DNA of 64,000 nucleotides from Branchinecta lynchi (lineage: Eukaryota > Arthropoda > Branchiopoda > Anostraca > Branchinectidae), in NCBI GenBank assembly GCA_023053575.1, contig JAKZAP010000021.1, positions 14,694,212 through 14,758,211 on the forward strand, read 5' to 3'. Below are positions 9,414-19,754 of this stretch, piece by piece. The position numbers were made by a program, and so were the translations under genes. Numbering within the stretch: the stretch's first letter is position 1; each line of letters opens with the position of its first letter. The notes below the pieces were generated by a model. The model did no database searches and was not told the DNA's origin. It worked only from the letters and a program-made list of their open reading frames with translations.

Positions 9414-9767
9414 CGCGATGGAGGTGTATTAACTATAATAACTTTTATGAACAGATTAATTTTATAGGTAGGACTTATTCTTCTCTTGTTGTATTTTTTT
9501 ACTAATGGGGTAGGGAACTTAATCTTAGTAAAGTAGCAACCTAAGCCTACTGTAGACCTACTAAAACGACTACTGCTGGGACCCAAGCACTTACCAATAC
9601 AGTCTTACTTTCTTGGCAATTCAGGTGCCATCTAGAGGTCGTGAAACCCTACTATAGATATACTAAAATGACTATACTCTAGGAGTCGTGGAAGTAAAAA
9701 GCAAACAATAATAAAACCACGCGTTGGCTCTTGAAAAAAACAGAGAAATTCGAGATCAAAGACAGTG

Positions 9768-9960
9768 ATCAATGCTGAATAACTTGCTTTTGTGAAGCAA
9801 GGGATAGTAGGATGTTGTTTCGATTGACAAGCTGTATTTTCAGTGCAAATCTGATTGTGACCTAGGGCATAAGCTGGTTGTCTAAGAGAGTAACATGTTC
9901 TCTCATTTTTTTTCAATGCTGAATAACTAGCTTTTGGAAAGCAAGGGATAGTAGGATGTT
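9768..9960 (+). repeat. Pair of 45-bp direct repeats
   Basis: 9768-9812 and 9916-9960 share ATGCTGAATAACT, GCTTTTG and AGCAAGGGATAGTAGGATGTT with a few changes. Confidence 0.6.
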
Positions 9961-10202
9961 TCAGTTGGAGGTCAGCTTCTACTTTTCAGTATCTGCGGAA
10001 AGTGCTTGATGAATTAAGTTTCTGAGGAAAAGTGCTCAATGAACATCTGCGAAGGATGATATGGCTTAGTATCAGCCTCCCTGGAGGATGATACGAGATC
10101 GTAACAACCTCCACAAAAGTAATTGTCATAATACAACTTTCTCTGTGATATATGAAGATATGCATTGCATCCCTGTTGGAGAAAAGCCCCAGTCTTTGTA
10201 AG

Positions 10203-10978
10203 ACACCTTGAACATTTTTACTATGAGAATTTTGAAACAAATTAAGGCCAAATAGCTAATCATCTGAGAAAACCAAGTTCAGATATGGATTCGGCATGTT
10301 TGTTCACCCCTATAAGTCATACCAATTTTAACGGAACAGATCGAAACTTCCTGCCTTACTTCTGCAAATTTCCGGTTTCGTCCGAATCCCGGCGAACTGC
10401 TTGTCCGGCAAAAAAAATAAGCTAAAAACGAATTCAGCGTATCTCCTTACCCTTATATCGAACATCTAATCAACCTCAAATAAAGCTTTAACTTATAATA
10501 AATTTTCTGCTTTCAGCCGGATACCGGGCTAACTATATGTCTGGGTAAAAAATGATTGTCATATAAGGATTCGGCATCTCTTCTTACCCCTGAACCGAAC
10601 ATCTAATCAACTTCAAATAAAACTTTTACTTTTAACAAACTTTCCGCTTTTGACCGGATTCCGGGCGAGCTACTTGTCTGGCGAGAAAATGGTTTTCACA
10701 ATCGTGTTCAACATGTATTTTACCCTTTAATCTACTATCTCATTAGCTGTTTAAAAATATTTTGTTTGCCCCTTAATTTGAACCACACCCCTAAATGTAG
10801 GGCTTCAGAGCCCATCTACGAACTTGACCTTTTCCTTGACCCAAAGAATCCTCGCATCAAGTTTCATCAAAATATCTCATTCCCTTCGACAGTTATCGTG
10901 CAGATCGTGCTGACCGACGGAAGGACGGACGGGCGGCCAGACGGACGGACCGGCGGACAACTTTTAGGATCCCAGAAA
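10203..10978 (+). mobile_element. Family 1 minisatellite-cored repeat (head truncated)
   Basis: The copy starts in the CTTGAACATTTTTACT part of the head. It contains about four 137-bp units (ATCTAATCAACTTCAAATAA...TTTCC...GGATTCCGGGC), then the CCTTAATTTGAACC and AAATGTAG segment, the AAGTTTCATCAAAATATCTC box, a GACGGACG block, and a degenerate GGATCCCAGAAA end. Confidence 0.85.
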
Positions 10979-11530
10979 TAGCAAAAGTATAAAATAGACT
11001 CATGTTTTCTTCTGTCGTCAAAGACAGAATGAAGGAATGATGAAACAACTTTTTAGCCATGGCCATACTTTACTGTAAATAAAAACTTCAATTGACTGCA
11101 CTTGCAATGAGTATGAACTTTTTAATGGCCCAATATAATTCATTAATAAAAGAAAACCTACACTTTACATCCCTCACATTTTATTTATCTAAAGCCCTTC
11201 GAATCATCTGCCCTGTCCTGATTATTTTAAATTTGATGAGATGATGATTTTATTTATGACCCGTAGAAATAAAGACAAGGCACAAAGACGGAGTAAATAA
11301 TAAGGAAAAGAAAAAGAAAGGAAAACACGAAAGAGAATAACTTACAAAATACGCAGTATAACCTTTACCATACAACTAAACCAAGAGGATTTTCCAGTCG
11401 TGATCAATATTTTGGCTATATGTTTCTATTTGTTTGTCCACTGCTGTTAGTGGATCACTAATTTGATAACGGCCTCTAGAATATAAGAAATTTTAGATTG
11501 TATCCACTAAGAAACTACTCTCCGGGCGAT

Positions 11531-11880
11531 GAATAGAATAGAATAGAATAGAATAGTGTTTATTTAGCCTCAATGGGCCATACACAGATTTTTATACACA
11601 CGGCATACAAATATATTAATACACTGAAAATATATTGATCCTAGGACACATACATAAACTACCTTTTATTTAAATTTCCACTCACATAATCTACCACCGT
11701 TTTAATAACGTTGTCTTTAGTCGATGTCAATATACCAGGGAAGAACAACCCTCCCCAAAACTGATCGGGTACAGGTATACCATTTGGATAGTCTTTGTCC
11801 CAATTAATTGGCCATGCAATGGAAGGCAGTTCATTCTGAGCTGAAGCCACAAGTCTGCTTTGGGATATAGCATATTAGGC
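11531..11880 (-). mobile_element. LINE 3' end with (TATTC)n tail
   Basis: On the minus strand an open C-terminal stretch (about 11850-11659) ends FFPGILTSTKDNVIKTVVDY plus a short tail and a stop. A short 3' UTR follows, with AAATAAACA and a tail of five CTATT units (11556-11531 on the plus strand as GAATA repeats). The tailed structure indicates a LINE; the peptide itself is not one I can name. Confidence 0.6.
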
Positions 11881-11923
11881 CCCTAAACTTAACTACAAGT
11901 TTTCTATCTCAAACTTCTCATAC

Positions 11924-12122
11924 CTGCATCTTCATCCCCATGTGTAACAAATCGAGAAACCAGTGATGATCCACCCGCTGTATTTTCCACGAATTCAACA
12001 GAATCATCAACAGCAAATGAGTCCAGAACTGCACCACAATCTTCACAGATGAGGTCTCCATTTTTGTCATCATAAGTAACACTGGAACTCTGGCAGTTAC
12101 TGCACTTGGTATTCGGAGCCAT
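11924..12122 (-). CDS. BRF1: BRF1 exon 1 (TFIIB-type zinc ribbon)
   Basis: 199 nt from ATG at 12122-12120 to a CAG|GTATGA donor. It encodes MAPNTKCSNCQ, a CX2C-X15-CX2C zinc ribbon with Cys7, Cys10, Cys26 and Cys29, then DSVEFVENTAGGSSLVSRFV. The FVEN-GGSS-V-FV block after the ribbon is the BRF1 signature (human VQFVESSGGGSSAVGQFV, from memory) and separates it from TFIIB and BRF2. The ribbon contacts RNA polymerase III during promoter opening. ATG at 12122 is preferred because the frame has a TGA four codons upstream (12134-12132). Confidence 0.9.
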
Positions 12123-12479
12123 CTGGACCACTCAAAACTTACCTAGATAACGAAGAAACTTATTAAACCATGAATTGTTCCTTATATCAATTAGATAATG
12201 TCTTGGCTTTCTGGAAAAAATACTGACAAACTGCACAAGTCCTGACGAATGTAGCCTGATAACTAGCCTGATGCTAAACATAATTAATAGAGATAGCTAG
12301 TCAAAATTAGCTGCAAGAGTCTCGAGGTCAATAGTAAAATGGCATGGAGAGGAAATTCGCGGATGGCACCATGGGAACTGCCAGTTGGCAGTTTGGCTTG
12401 AAGGCGTCTGCCGTCGAGAGCATCAAATGAAACTATTCTTCTATTGAGTCTACATTAAGGAGTCTAAATAGAAGGTAAA
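12123..12479. other. Upstream of BRF1
   Basis: The BRF1 promoter and 5' UTR should lie here. I see no TATA box or clear motif. 12360-12480 is probably the start of the LINE relic. Confidence 0.4.
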
Positions 12480-12713
12480 TAGTAATACTGAAAGGTATAT
12501 CAACATGTGGTCTTCACGTCCAAACCTGATGGCCAACTCCCCCAGCGCCTGGATCCAACACCACCAGACAAATGATTGAAATTACTGTAGATGAAGTCGC
12601 CGTACTAAAATGACTTAAAAACCTCGATGCCAACAAATCTGCTGGTCGAGACAACATCCTTCCAAGGGTACTAAAGAAGTAGCAAGCGTCACCACTGCAC
12701 CCCTTTCAAAGAT

Positions 12714-12908
12714 TGTTGTGGACGGACTCTTAGAATAGTGTCATTCGTTTATAGAATGTCCAGCCCCTAGTTATTCATTACGTCTCCGGCATCGTGCCAT
12801 TCATTCTGTATATTTCATTTACGCGCTATTAGATAAAATGGGTTGGAATCAGTACTATTTGTTCAGTTGTTACGAGAGTTTTGAATAAAGCAGTTCCTAT
12901 AGCCAACA
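12714..12908 (+). repeat. 5' LTR
   Basis: 195 bp, TG...CA ends. It differs from the 3' LTR at roughly 15-20 positions by eye (for example GGACGGAC versus GGACGAAC, and TTACGTCTCCGG versus TTACATCTCTGG), so the insertion is not recent. It contains TTGAATAAAGCAG, a likely polyadenylation signal, near its end. Confidence 0.93.
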
Positions 12909-12909
12909 T

Positions 12910-12927
12910 TGGTGGCAGCGGTGGGAT
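12910..12927 (+). other. Primer-binding site for tRNA-Leu
   Basis: TGGTGGCAGCGGTGGGAT starts two bases after the LTR. It is the exact complement of the 3' end, including CCA, of the common animal tRNA-Leu ending ATCCCACCGCTGCCACCA (from memory). Minus-strand DNA synthesis would start here. Confidence 0.88.
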
Positions 12928-12974
12928 CGTTACTGCGAGGTACGTACAAATTACAGCCAACAAATGTTACAGTA

Positions 12975-13855
12975 CGGGTCCTAGAGATCCGGTTCTTGAG
13001 CAACTGGTTTCACGATCCGGCTCGAGTAGGCTATTATTTGTGAATTTTGGTAGGTTACGTTACGGGTCCTGCGGTCCTACTCATCGTAGTTAATTAGCGT
13101 AGCCTAACCAACGCTCCGAGTCTTACGATCCGACGTTCCTAACCTACGTTCCGGGTCTCACGATCCGACGTTCGGCAAAAGTAGTTTGCTTTACCTAAGA
13201 CAGCCTGCGTTCCGGGTCTCACGATCCGACGTTCGGCTAGTAGTTACCCTAACAAACGCTCCGGGTCTTACGATCCGACGTACCTAGCCTACGCTCCGGG
13301 TCTCACCATCCGACGTTTGGCAAAAGTAGTTTGCTTTACCTAACACAGCTTGCGTTCCAGGTCTCACGATCCGACGTTCGGCTAGTAGTTAGCCGAACAA
13401 ACGCTCCGGGTCTTACGATCCGACGTACCTAGCCTACGTTCCGGGTCTCACTATCCGACGTTCGGCAAAAGTAGTTTGCTTTAAGTGAAACAGCCTACGT
13501 TCCGGGTCTCATGATCCGACGTTTGGCTAGTAGTTAGCCTAACGAACGCTCTGGGTCTTATGATCCGACGTACACAGCCTACGTTCCGGGTCTCACGATC
13601 CGACGTTCGGCTAAGTAGTTATTTTTCCGTAGATTAACTGCGTCCCGGGTCTAACAATCCGACGCAACGTAGTTAGAAACGTAGATAACTGGGTCCTGCG
13701 TCTAACAATCCGACGCAACGTAGACCAACTGCGCCCCGGGTCTAAAAATCCGACGCAACGTAGATGAACTGCGTTCCGGGTCTAAAAGTCCGACGATTTC
13801 AAATACAGGCTAGCTTAGTTCCACCAAATTTTGGTCACGGGTCCCGAGATCCGAC
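12975..13855 (+). repeat. Leader array of ~18 potential hairpin repeats
   Basis: Roughly 18 copies of a core such as CGGGTCTCACGATCCGACG occur between the primer site and gag. In RNA each can form CGGGUC-UYAC-GAUCCG, a 5-6 bp stem with a 4-nt loop. From 13200 to 13600 they sit in a higher-order unit of about 145 bp (starts near 13200, 13345 and 13490) that also carries GGCAAAAGTAGTTTGCTTTA. Copies near 13640-13790 use a variant CGGGUCUAACAAUCCG. Confidence 0.85.
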
Positions 13856-13859
13856 GCGC

Positions 13860-14950
13860 ATGAGCAATTACGAAGATAAGTATAGAAAATGGAGAAACCC
13901 GCCGTTGAAAACACTGTCCGATCTTAAACACGAACTACGAGACAGTGGCATATGAGGAGACCGTGATTTTTCAGTGGTAGCTCAGCAACCTAAACGAGAT
14001 TCTAACGAACTGCTTGGGGTCAACAACAAACCAATTTAGCCTCCGAAGACCACACGCCACTAGGCTCACCCGAAAGCCTACCAACAAAGGACCTAGCTCC
14101 TCAAGTTTCAACAGGCTCAACCGTCAGCCTATTTACTCAGTCCCAAACTTCTCTGCAATCCGAATTACAGACAGCTCTTGCAATGTCACTTTCTGCATAG
14201 CAATTCGCGGAGCTACTGGCTGCTATTACTAACAGCCAAGCCAAAAACTCCCACATTGCAAGCTACCGCGAAGGTGATGACATAGAAGCTTACCTAAACA
14301 CATTCGAGAGGACTGCGATTGCGTGTAACCTTCCTGCTGATGCCTGGGTAACACGTCTCGTATCCAACCTTTCAGGGAAGGCACTTCAAGCATACAATGC
14401 TATTCCTGTAGCATCGGGTTCAGATTTCGCAGTGGTTAAAGCGGCCATCCTGAGACATCAGTCCCGAATCCTACAGAAGACGCTTACAAAACGCACAAAG
14501 CGCCCAACCGAGCCGTACAGGGAGTTTACCGACCAAATCGAGATGTACACACGCCGATGGTTAAATCTGACCGATTACGAGTCCGTGACAGATGTTACGA
14601 TTGTACGAGGCATGATAGGGAACGTCATAGAATCCCTTGTTGTGGAACGGTTCGTCCAGAGCACCAACAGCGAACTTTAGATATTTCTCCGCCAAAACCG
14701 GGTTAAGACAGTAGCAACTTGCATTGCTACTGCGGACACTGGAACGGCGCGCAGAAACTGAAGGCCAGCTCAAGCTCAACAAAAGTACAACCGACTAAGC
14801 CTAGGGTTGACGAGACGCGTCGTCGATCCATCGTCACAACACCTTCAGACAAGGTTTGCTGCCAGCATCACAAGACATCAAGCCATTCTACCGAAGATTG
14901 TCCATCCTACACAAAAACCAAGTCAGGCGCCGGCAAGTACCACGTAAAAG
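13860..14950 (+). pseudogene. gag of the LTR element (broken by stops)
   Basis: Begins MSNYEDKYRKW at 13860. With in-frame stops near 13953 and 14199 it continues through SLQSELQTALAMSLSA. The core is DDIEAYLNTFERTAIACNLP, AWVTRLVSNLSGKALQAYNA, VVKAAILRH and EPYREFTDQIEMYTRRW, then SLVVERFVQS. This FER...W...LSGKA...VK.AIL...F...RW pattern is the SCAN-like capsid fold of some Gypsy elements. A Cys/His knuckle variant follows: CCQHHKTSSHSTEDC near 14860. Capsid coats the RNA in a particle. The ancestor was one continuous frame; this copy cannot make the full protein. Confidence 0.8.
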
Positions 14951-14954
14951 CTTA

Positions 14955-15651
14955 GGCTTAGCACTATGTACTACACGTTCAGTTCCAGCCTTTCCAAATC
15001 CGACATTTTCTGCGATCGGAAAAGTCAACGGAAAGTACACTGAACTTTAAGCAGATACTGGCTGCGAGTTCACACTCGTCCAAGCAGACTTGCTAAGCAA
15101 CACCCCCCGAGACAACGAGTTTCTGGTAAAAATACTGCCTAGAGGACGGCCGCGAAATGAGTTGTCCAAGAGCCACAGTCACCATCGAAGTCTTGACTAA
15201 AGATGGCACAGTGATAGAGCACAAAACCGAAGTCGGAGTTTGCAAATCACTTCCGTACCCGATTGCGCTTGGACGCAATTTCAAAGGTTTCGAGACTGCC
15301 GTTTGCGAGTTCAAACTAGCTTCAATGACAAGACCTGCAAACAACTATGACACAATAGTTGTCACACGCTGCCAAACGAGACTAACTTCGTCGAGCCAGC
15401 GAAATATTTCAGTCGGCTACTCACGAGCCAGCAAGCGACAAAGGTTGGGGAAAAGCCGATGTAAGAAACAGAGAGCTGCCTTTTATGAAGAACCACCGCA
15501 GGCATTACCAGAAGCAATTCAGACAGAGGAGTTCTTCGTGGAGAACAATGTCAACCTCCATCAACCACCAAGCGGTACCAGGCTCCCGCACAAATTGATC
15601 AGAAGATTGGTGATTTGTCCACAGACGACCGACACCGACAGAAGAACTTAG
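14955..15651 (+). pseudogene. Aspartic protease region of pol (RT and integrase missing)
   Basis: KVNGKYTEL, a stop, then ADTGCEFTLVQADLL carry the DTG catalytic triad of a retropepsin (DTG near 15055-15065). After a frame change the frame from 15157 gives ATVTIEVLTKDGTV, then KSLPYPIALGRNF, the flap-to-C-terminal part. A basic tail (SRASKRQRLGKSRCKKQR) follows, then a stop at 15649-15651, seven bases before the polypurine tract. No RT motif follows, so pol has been internally deleted or this is a non-autonomous lineage. Confidence 0.72.
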
Positions 15652-15657
15652 GTGTCT

Positions 15658-15668
15658 AGGGGGAGGAA
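15658..15668 (+). other. Polypurine tract
   Basis: AGGGGGAGGAA lies directly before the TG of the 3' LTR. It is the plus-strand primer for reverse transcription. Confidence 0.88.
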
Positions 15669-15863
15669 TGTTGTGGACGAACTCTTAGAATAGTATCATT
15701 CGTTTATAGAGTATCCAGCCCCTAATTATTCATTACATCTCTGGCATCGTGCCATTCATTCTGTATATTTCATTTACGCGCTTGTAGATAAAAGGGGTCG
15801 GAATCAGTACTTTTTGTTCAATTATTACGAGCGTTTTGAATAAAGCAGTTCCCATAGCCAACA
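15669..15863 (+). repeat. 3' LTR
   Basis: 195 bp, same ends as the 5' LTR. It is followed by AAGAT (15864-15868), the second target-duplication copy. Confidence 0.93.
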
Positions 15864-15942
15864 AAGATCTTTCGGTCTTCACCTGACTCAGGTATTATTC
15901 CATCTGATTGGAAAGAAACATATGTGGCTCGCATTTTCAAAC

Positions 15943-16640
15943 AAGAGCTAGAAGCTGATATGGCACTTGCAAGGCTGGGTCAGAGGATGAACATACAAAT
16001 TTGTCAGTTGGTGGGTTTTTGTAATCATTTGTAAGCATAACCCTTGAGATAAAAATGATCATGAGCCATTGGAAACCACTAGATTGTATTGTTCGTAAAA
16101 ACTATTTTAGTTTTACATTTGTATGTGATGATGCGTACTTTAATGGCGCTAGAAATTCATCTGTAATGAAAACTCTTGAAGCACAAATGATGATAAGCTC
16201 ATCGGGATCCATAAAACATATACTTTCCTTAAAACTATTGTTTGCACTTTAAGGAATTCACCTGTAAGCAAAACCATTGAGGCAAAAACGATAATGGACT
16301 CGTGGGGATCATGAAATTGTAGATTGTGCTTAAAAGTATTTTTGTACTTTCAGGTTAGGATCGGTAGTTTATGGAGGGTCGGATGGCCAGATCTGAGAAA
16401 TGACAATTTCTAAGGAACCTCGTCAAGCCTCTACTGTTTAAGCCAAGTTTCATTGTCCTAGAACATCTGGAAGTGCCTCAGTTCGCGATCCCACAATGGA
16501 CGCCCCCTCCAACTCCCCCCACAGTCCCTCAACCTGATCCGGTTCTGTCACTGATGCATCTAGGGCTTGTGCTTGTTCTTTCAATCAAGTTTCATCCCGA
16601 TCGCTCCACTGTAAGTGTGTCTCAAGATTTTTTAAGACAA
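15943..16640 (+). mobile_element. Family 2 repeat, degenerate copy a
   Basis: The head ACAAGAGCTAGAAGCTGATA TGGCACTTGC is followed by three loose ~130-bp units (AAAACCNTTGAGGCAAAAANGAT... TCATGGGGATCATGAAA). Then come AAGTTTCATTGTCCTAGAAC, AACTCCCCCCACAGTCCC and ATCAAGTTTCATCCCGATC. It ends near 16640 without a GACG block. It interrupts the LINE relic at its left end. Confidence 0.7.
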
Positions 16641-16987
16641 ACTAACTTATTTTTGTCTCATTTTATTGAATAAACTTGATTTAATTGAATTAACTGAATA
16701 AACATATCACTACATATTGGTTACAATCACCGTGTTGCACCAGACATTCATTATGGAACTTTCACACCATCCTAACAGCAGAAAAAGAACATTAACAACT
16801 AGCTTACTAGAAATAATCAAGTTCTGTTTGATTTCATCATCAACATTTTTTGTCACAGGAAAGCTGAAAAATATTGGCAGTTAGCGGGTATTCGGTTCTT
16901 AAATGATCATTCCTGAGGCAAAATACAAAATCCAGGTGTTCTAAAATATAGAGAAGTGTTCAAAGGTTACCTGAAGAATTCCTCAAC

Positions 16988-18668
16988 CAGGGTCGCCAAA
17001 TATTTTTCGCCGAGAGTGTCACTTTTTCACTCAAAAAGTGCCATTCGGTGTCATTTACAAATTCAGAAAGTGTCACAAAAAGTGTCACTTTTCAGATGTT
17101 TTCTACCAAAGAAATATAAAAGGGGAGCGGGAGCGCAACCCCCTAGCTTCAACCTCTCGATATCTAAAGATGTGTTTCAAGTGACAGTTTTCAGAATTGG
17201 TGTCAATTATTATCCGATTGCCGTTTAAAACTGGACATTAAGTGCCGGTTTTGAACACTGGTCCAATATAATACCAAACAGGACAAAACATTCCGTACGA
17301 AAAAATCATGGGTAAAAATCCAGAGTAAATATCATAAGCAAATACAAATAAATAGATATGGATCTGATTGAAGAAGGAAAGAAATCAATGGTAAAATCTA
17401 TGGCGAAAAGTCACTGGGAAAATTCACGCAATTTCGATCAAATTTCACGAGAAGAAATCAACAGTAAAAATATCAAAGGAAAATTTCAAATTGCGGAAGA
17501 AATCAACGGTAAAATTCACAGGGAAATATCAAGGGTGAAATTCACTAAAAAATATGAAAGGTAAATTTACTGGAGAATATCTAAGGAAAAGTTCATTGGT
17601 AAATTTTTAAAGTGAATTTTCTCTTTCATATTTCCCCATGAATATTACCTATGATATTTCCCATTGAATTCTACCACCTATTTCTCTTTTTAAGTTAACG
17701 GAGCGGCAACATGAAATCTCCCTTTGATATTTTCCTATGAATTTTACTGTTGATTTCTCCGCGTGAAATTTGGTCGAAATTACGTGAATTTTCCCCTTGA
17801 TTTTTTCCCAATGAATTTTCCCCATGATTTCTCCTAGTAATTTTCTTCCAATAAATTTCTCGTTAGATTTTCTCCAGTAAATTTTACCTATGGTATTTCA
17901 TAGTGAATTACACCCTTGAAATTTCCCAGTGAATTTAACCATCGATTATCTTTTTAAAGTGAAATTTCCTTTGATATTTCCCCGTGAATTTTACTGTTGA
18001 TTTCTCTTTGTGAAATCTGATCGAAATTACGTGAATTTTACCCTTGATTTTTCCCCATGATTTTGCCTAGTAAATTTTACCATTTATTTCTGTCCACTTT
18101 CAATCAATATCTATTTCCTTTTTATTTTGCTGTGATATTTACTCCCGATTTTTACCTATACTTTTTTCGTTCGGGATATTTTGTCCTTTTTGGTACTCCA
18201 TAGTCCGACTGATCAACCCCCCTCCCAAAAATACTAAAAAATCGGTGTTTACAGCGGAAACGCCATTGCTGCCCATAACAAGAGAAGGGATCTGAGACTT
18301 CTGAGAGCTAAGTCGTTGCCCTGAGAATCCCAGCATATAATCCGAGATGAAAACAAACACAACCTTTAGTTCAGAAAAGAGATCAAACTATCACAATATT
18401 TACGTCAATCATGTTTAGGTTCGCTTCTAAGCAATCGGTGTCGAAAGTAACCAATTTAATCAGAGTTCTGGACAAAACTTGTCACCCACGAAGCTTAGTA
18501 ACTAACAGAAATATACATATCTGTAAAACTGTATGACTAATGCTTATAAAGTTTCATAAAAGTGTCATTTTGGCAAAAAGTGCCATAATTTGGCCTGAAA
18601 GTGTGGAAAGTTTCACGGACTTCAAAAAGTTTCATAATGACACCAAAAGTGTCACTTTGGCAACCCTG
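16988..18668. mobile_element. hAT-type non-autonomous element, 1681 bp
   Basis: Ends CAGGGTCGCCAAA and TTTGGCAACCCTG are inverted. The flanks TCCTCAAC at 16980-16987 and 18669-18676 form an exact 8-bp target duplication. The subterminal zones are crowded with AAAGTGTCACTTT-like words. The core (17350-18120) is built of repeats around GAAATTTCAC and its complement GTGAAATTT, with a left half in one orientation and a right half inverted, so it can fold on itself. No transposase; open frames here are low-complexity. Confidence 0.9.
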
Positions 18669-18946
18669 TCCTCAACCAGTGTTTGCAGTGTTGCCGCCCT
18701 TCTCTGACGGTGACGGAACGGAACCTGTGGGCTATGACATTTTACTACAAAGACCTATGACATTCTGGGCATTTCTGGCCTAACAAATTCGGTCAGTTAA
18801 GTTCCTTCCAGATTAAAAAAATGGCCCTTTTTAAATTAGCCATATCTGCAGTTAAGCAGTAATATATTTGTTGATACGTCGACTCAGCATAGATTTTACT
18901 GTTTTATTGTTCATTTGATTTGAAAACAGACCGAGTAAAAATCTTA

Positions 18947-19340
18947 AGGCGTATTCTCGCCGTTCCTCGAGGACTGCACTTGAGGAGTCCCCGCGTCACT
19001 CCCCGTATTCTCACGAGTCCCCACCGACGGGGAATGCTCCGACTATCATCACCATCATTAAAAAGGACTCCATTTCAGATTCGGAGGGCAATCAATTTTT
19101 GATGGTGTTGGTGCAATGTAAAATAACTGAAAACAATGAGAATAAAAAAAACCAAAAATAAATTGGATCCAGACTAGTTTCGTCAATTGCATATTTTGTT
19201 TTCGAACAAAATACTTTATGGAAGCATTCCCCGTGTTCTCGCTGTTTCTGTACGCGGAGTCCGCGCGGAGTGACTCCTTCTATTCTCGCCGTTCCCTTCG
19301 ATTCCCCGAGGAGTCCTCGGGGAACGGCGAGAATACGCCT
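18947..19340. mobile_element. Harbinger-like MITE M1, 394 bp
   Basis: Inverted ends AGGCGTATTCTCGCCGTTCC and its complement are flanked by TTA (18944-18946 and 19341-19343). Inside each end are secondary hairpins (GAGGACT...AGGAGTCC, CTCACGAGTCCCC). The centre is AT-rich with AAAAAGGACTCC, TTGGTGCAATGTAAAAT and AAATTGGATCCAGACTAG. TTA is the preferred PIF/Harbinger target. At least six related copies lie in this window. Confidence 0.85.
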
Positions 19341-19754
19341 TTAAATAGACTCTGTGTAGACACCAAATGCAATGAGTCACGAACTGAAAAAAAATCAAGT
19401 GGCTTTGACAGAGTTTCGAAAATGAGCTTCCAGTTTTCTCCTGGTCTACTCAGGTAAGAGTTCGTAAAATAAATAAATACTTTTGTGAGAGTTGCCTTGC
19501 AATTGGCAAAAAGGCTTATGGCATATGTTTTTCTATATCTTGTGGCAACACTGGGACTAGCCGGCAATTTACATCGTTTTCTTCTGTTTCTTCGAAGAGT
19601 CGAGAGACCACCGCAGGGATGCTACCTAGCGGAATCGCTACGTCCCCGGCAGTTTTGTTTGTACTTTTAGAGATGGCGGTAGAGTAGCTACACCGCTTTC
19701 CTTTGTATTTCTTTTTCCAGCGATTAGAGTATGGTTACGCAGTTACATACAGGT

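Larger units (their letters stand above)
6880..11923 (-). other. BRF1 intron 1 (about 5.0 kb)
   Basis: Runs from a GTATGA donor (11923) to the acceptor at 6880. It contains an unidentified open stretch (7330-7804), a tandem duplication (8071-8465), a small foldback (9268-9413), a family 1 repeat (10203-10978) and a same-strand LINE 3' end (11531-11880). I see nothing in 6900-7300 or 10980-11520 beyond AT-rich sequence. 8520-8900 has broken reading frames with no recognisable domain. Confidence 0.8.
12714..15863 (+). mobile_element. LTR retrotransposon (Ty3/Gypsy-like), 3150 bp, gag-protease only
   Basis: Two 195-bp LTRs (12714-12908 and 15669-15863) start TGTTG and end CAACA. The flanks are AAGAT at 12709-12713 and 15864-15868, a 5-bp target duplication. 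A tRNA-Leu primer site follows the 5' LTR, and a purine tract precedes the 3' LTR. Between them are a hairpin-repeat leader, a broken gag and a protease fragment. Reverse transcriptase, RNase H and integrase are absent, so this copy is non-autonomous and needs a related element. Confidence 0.93.
12480..15942 (+). mobile_element. LINE reverse-transcriptase relic split by the LTR element
   Basis: 12480-12708 reads, with a few breaks, SKPDGQLPQRLDPTPPDK, ITVDEV and NLDANKSAGRDNILPRVLKK. 15864-15942 continues KIFRSSPDSGIIPSDWKETY and VARIFKQ. Removing the LTR element and one AAGAT copy makes TTAPLSKIFRSS read straight through the junction. This is the segment before RT motif A of a CR1/L2-like LINE. 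Several stops show it was already decaying, or has decayed since. Confidence 0.85.

Noticed and set aside
6629..12122. TFIIB or BRF2 rather than BRF1
   Set aside because: The FVEN-GGSS-V-FV block after the zinc ribbon and the DPCLFVARFAH and TLGRYPSG words of exon 3 are BRF1-specific.
12975..13855. CRISPR-like array
   Set aside because: The repeats are degenerate and spacers are themselves repeated in a 145-bp unit. The context is an LTR retrotransposon in an animal genome.
17358..17564. Lys/Glu-rich open frame in the hAT core
   Set aside because: It is produced by low-complexity GAAAATTCAC repeats, has no homology I recognise, and lies within a non-autonomous element.
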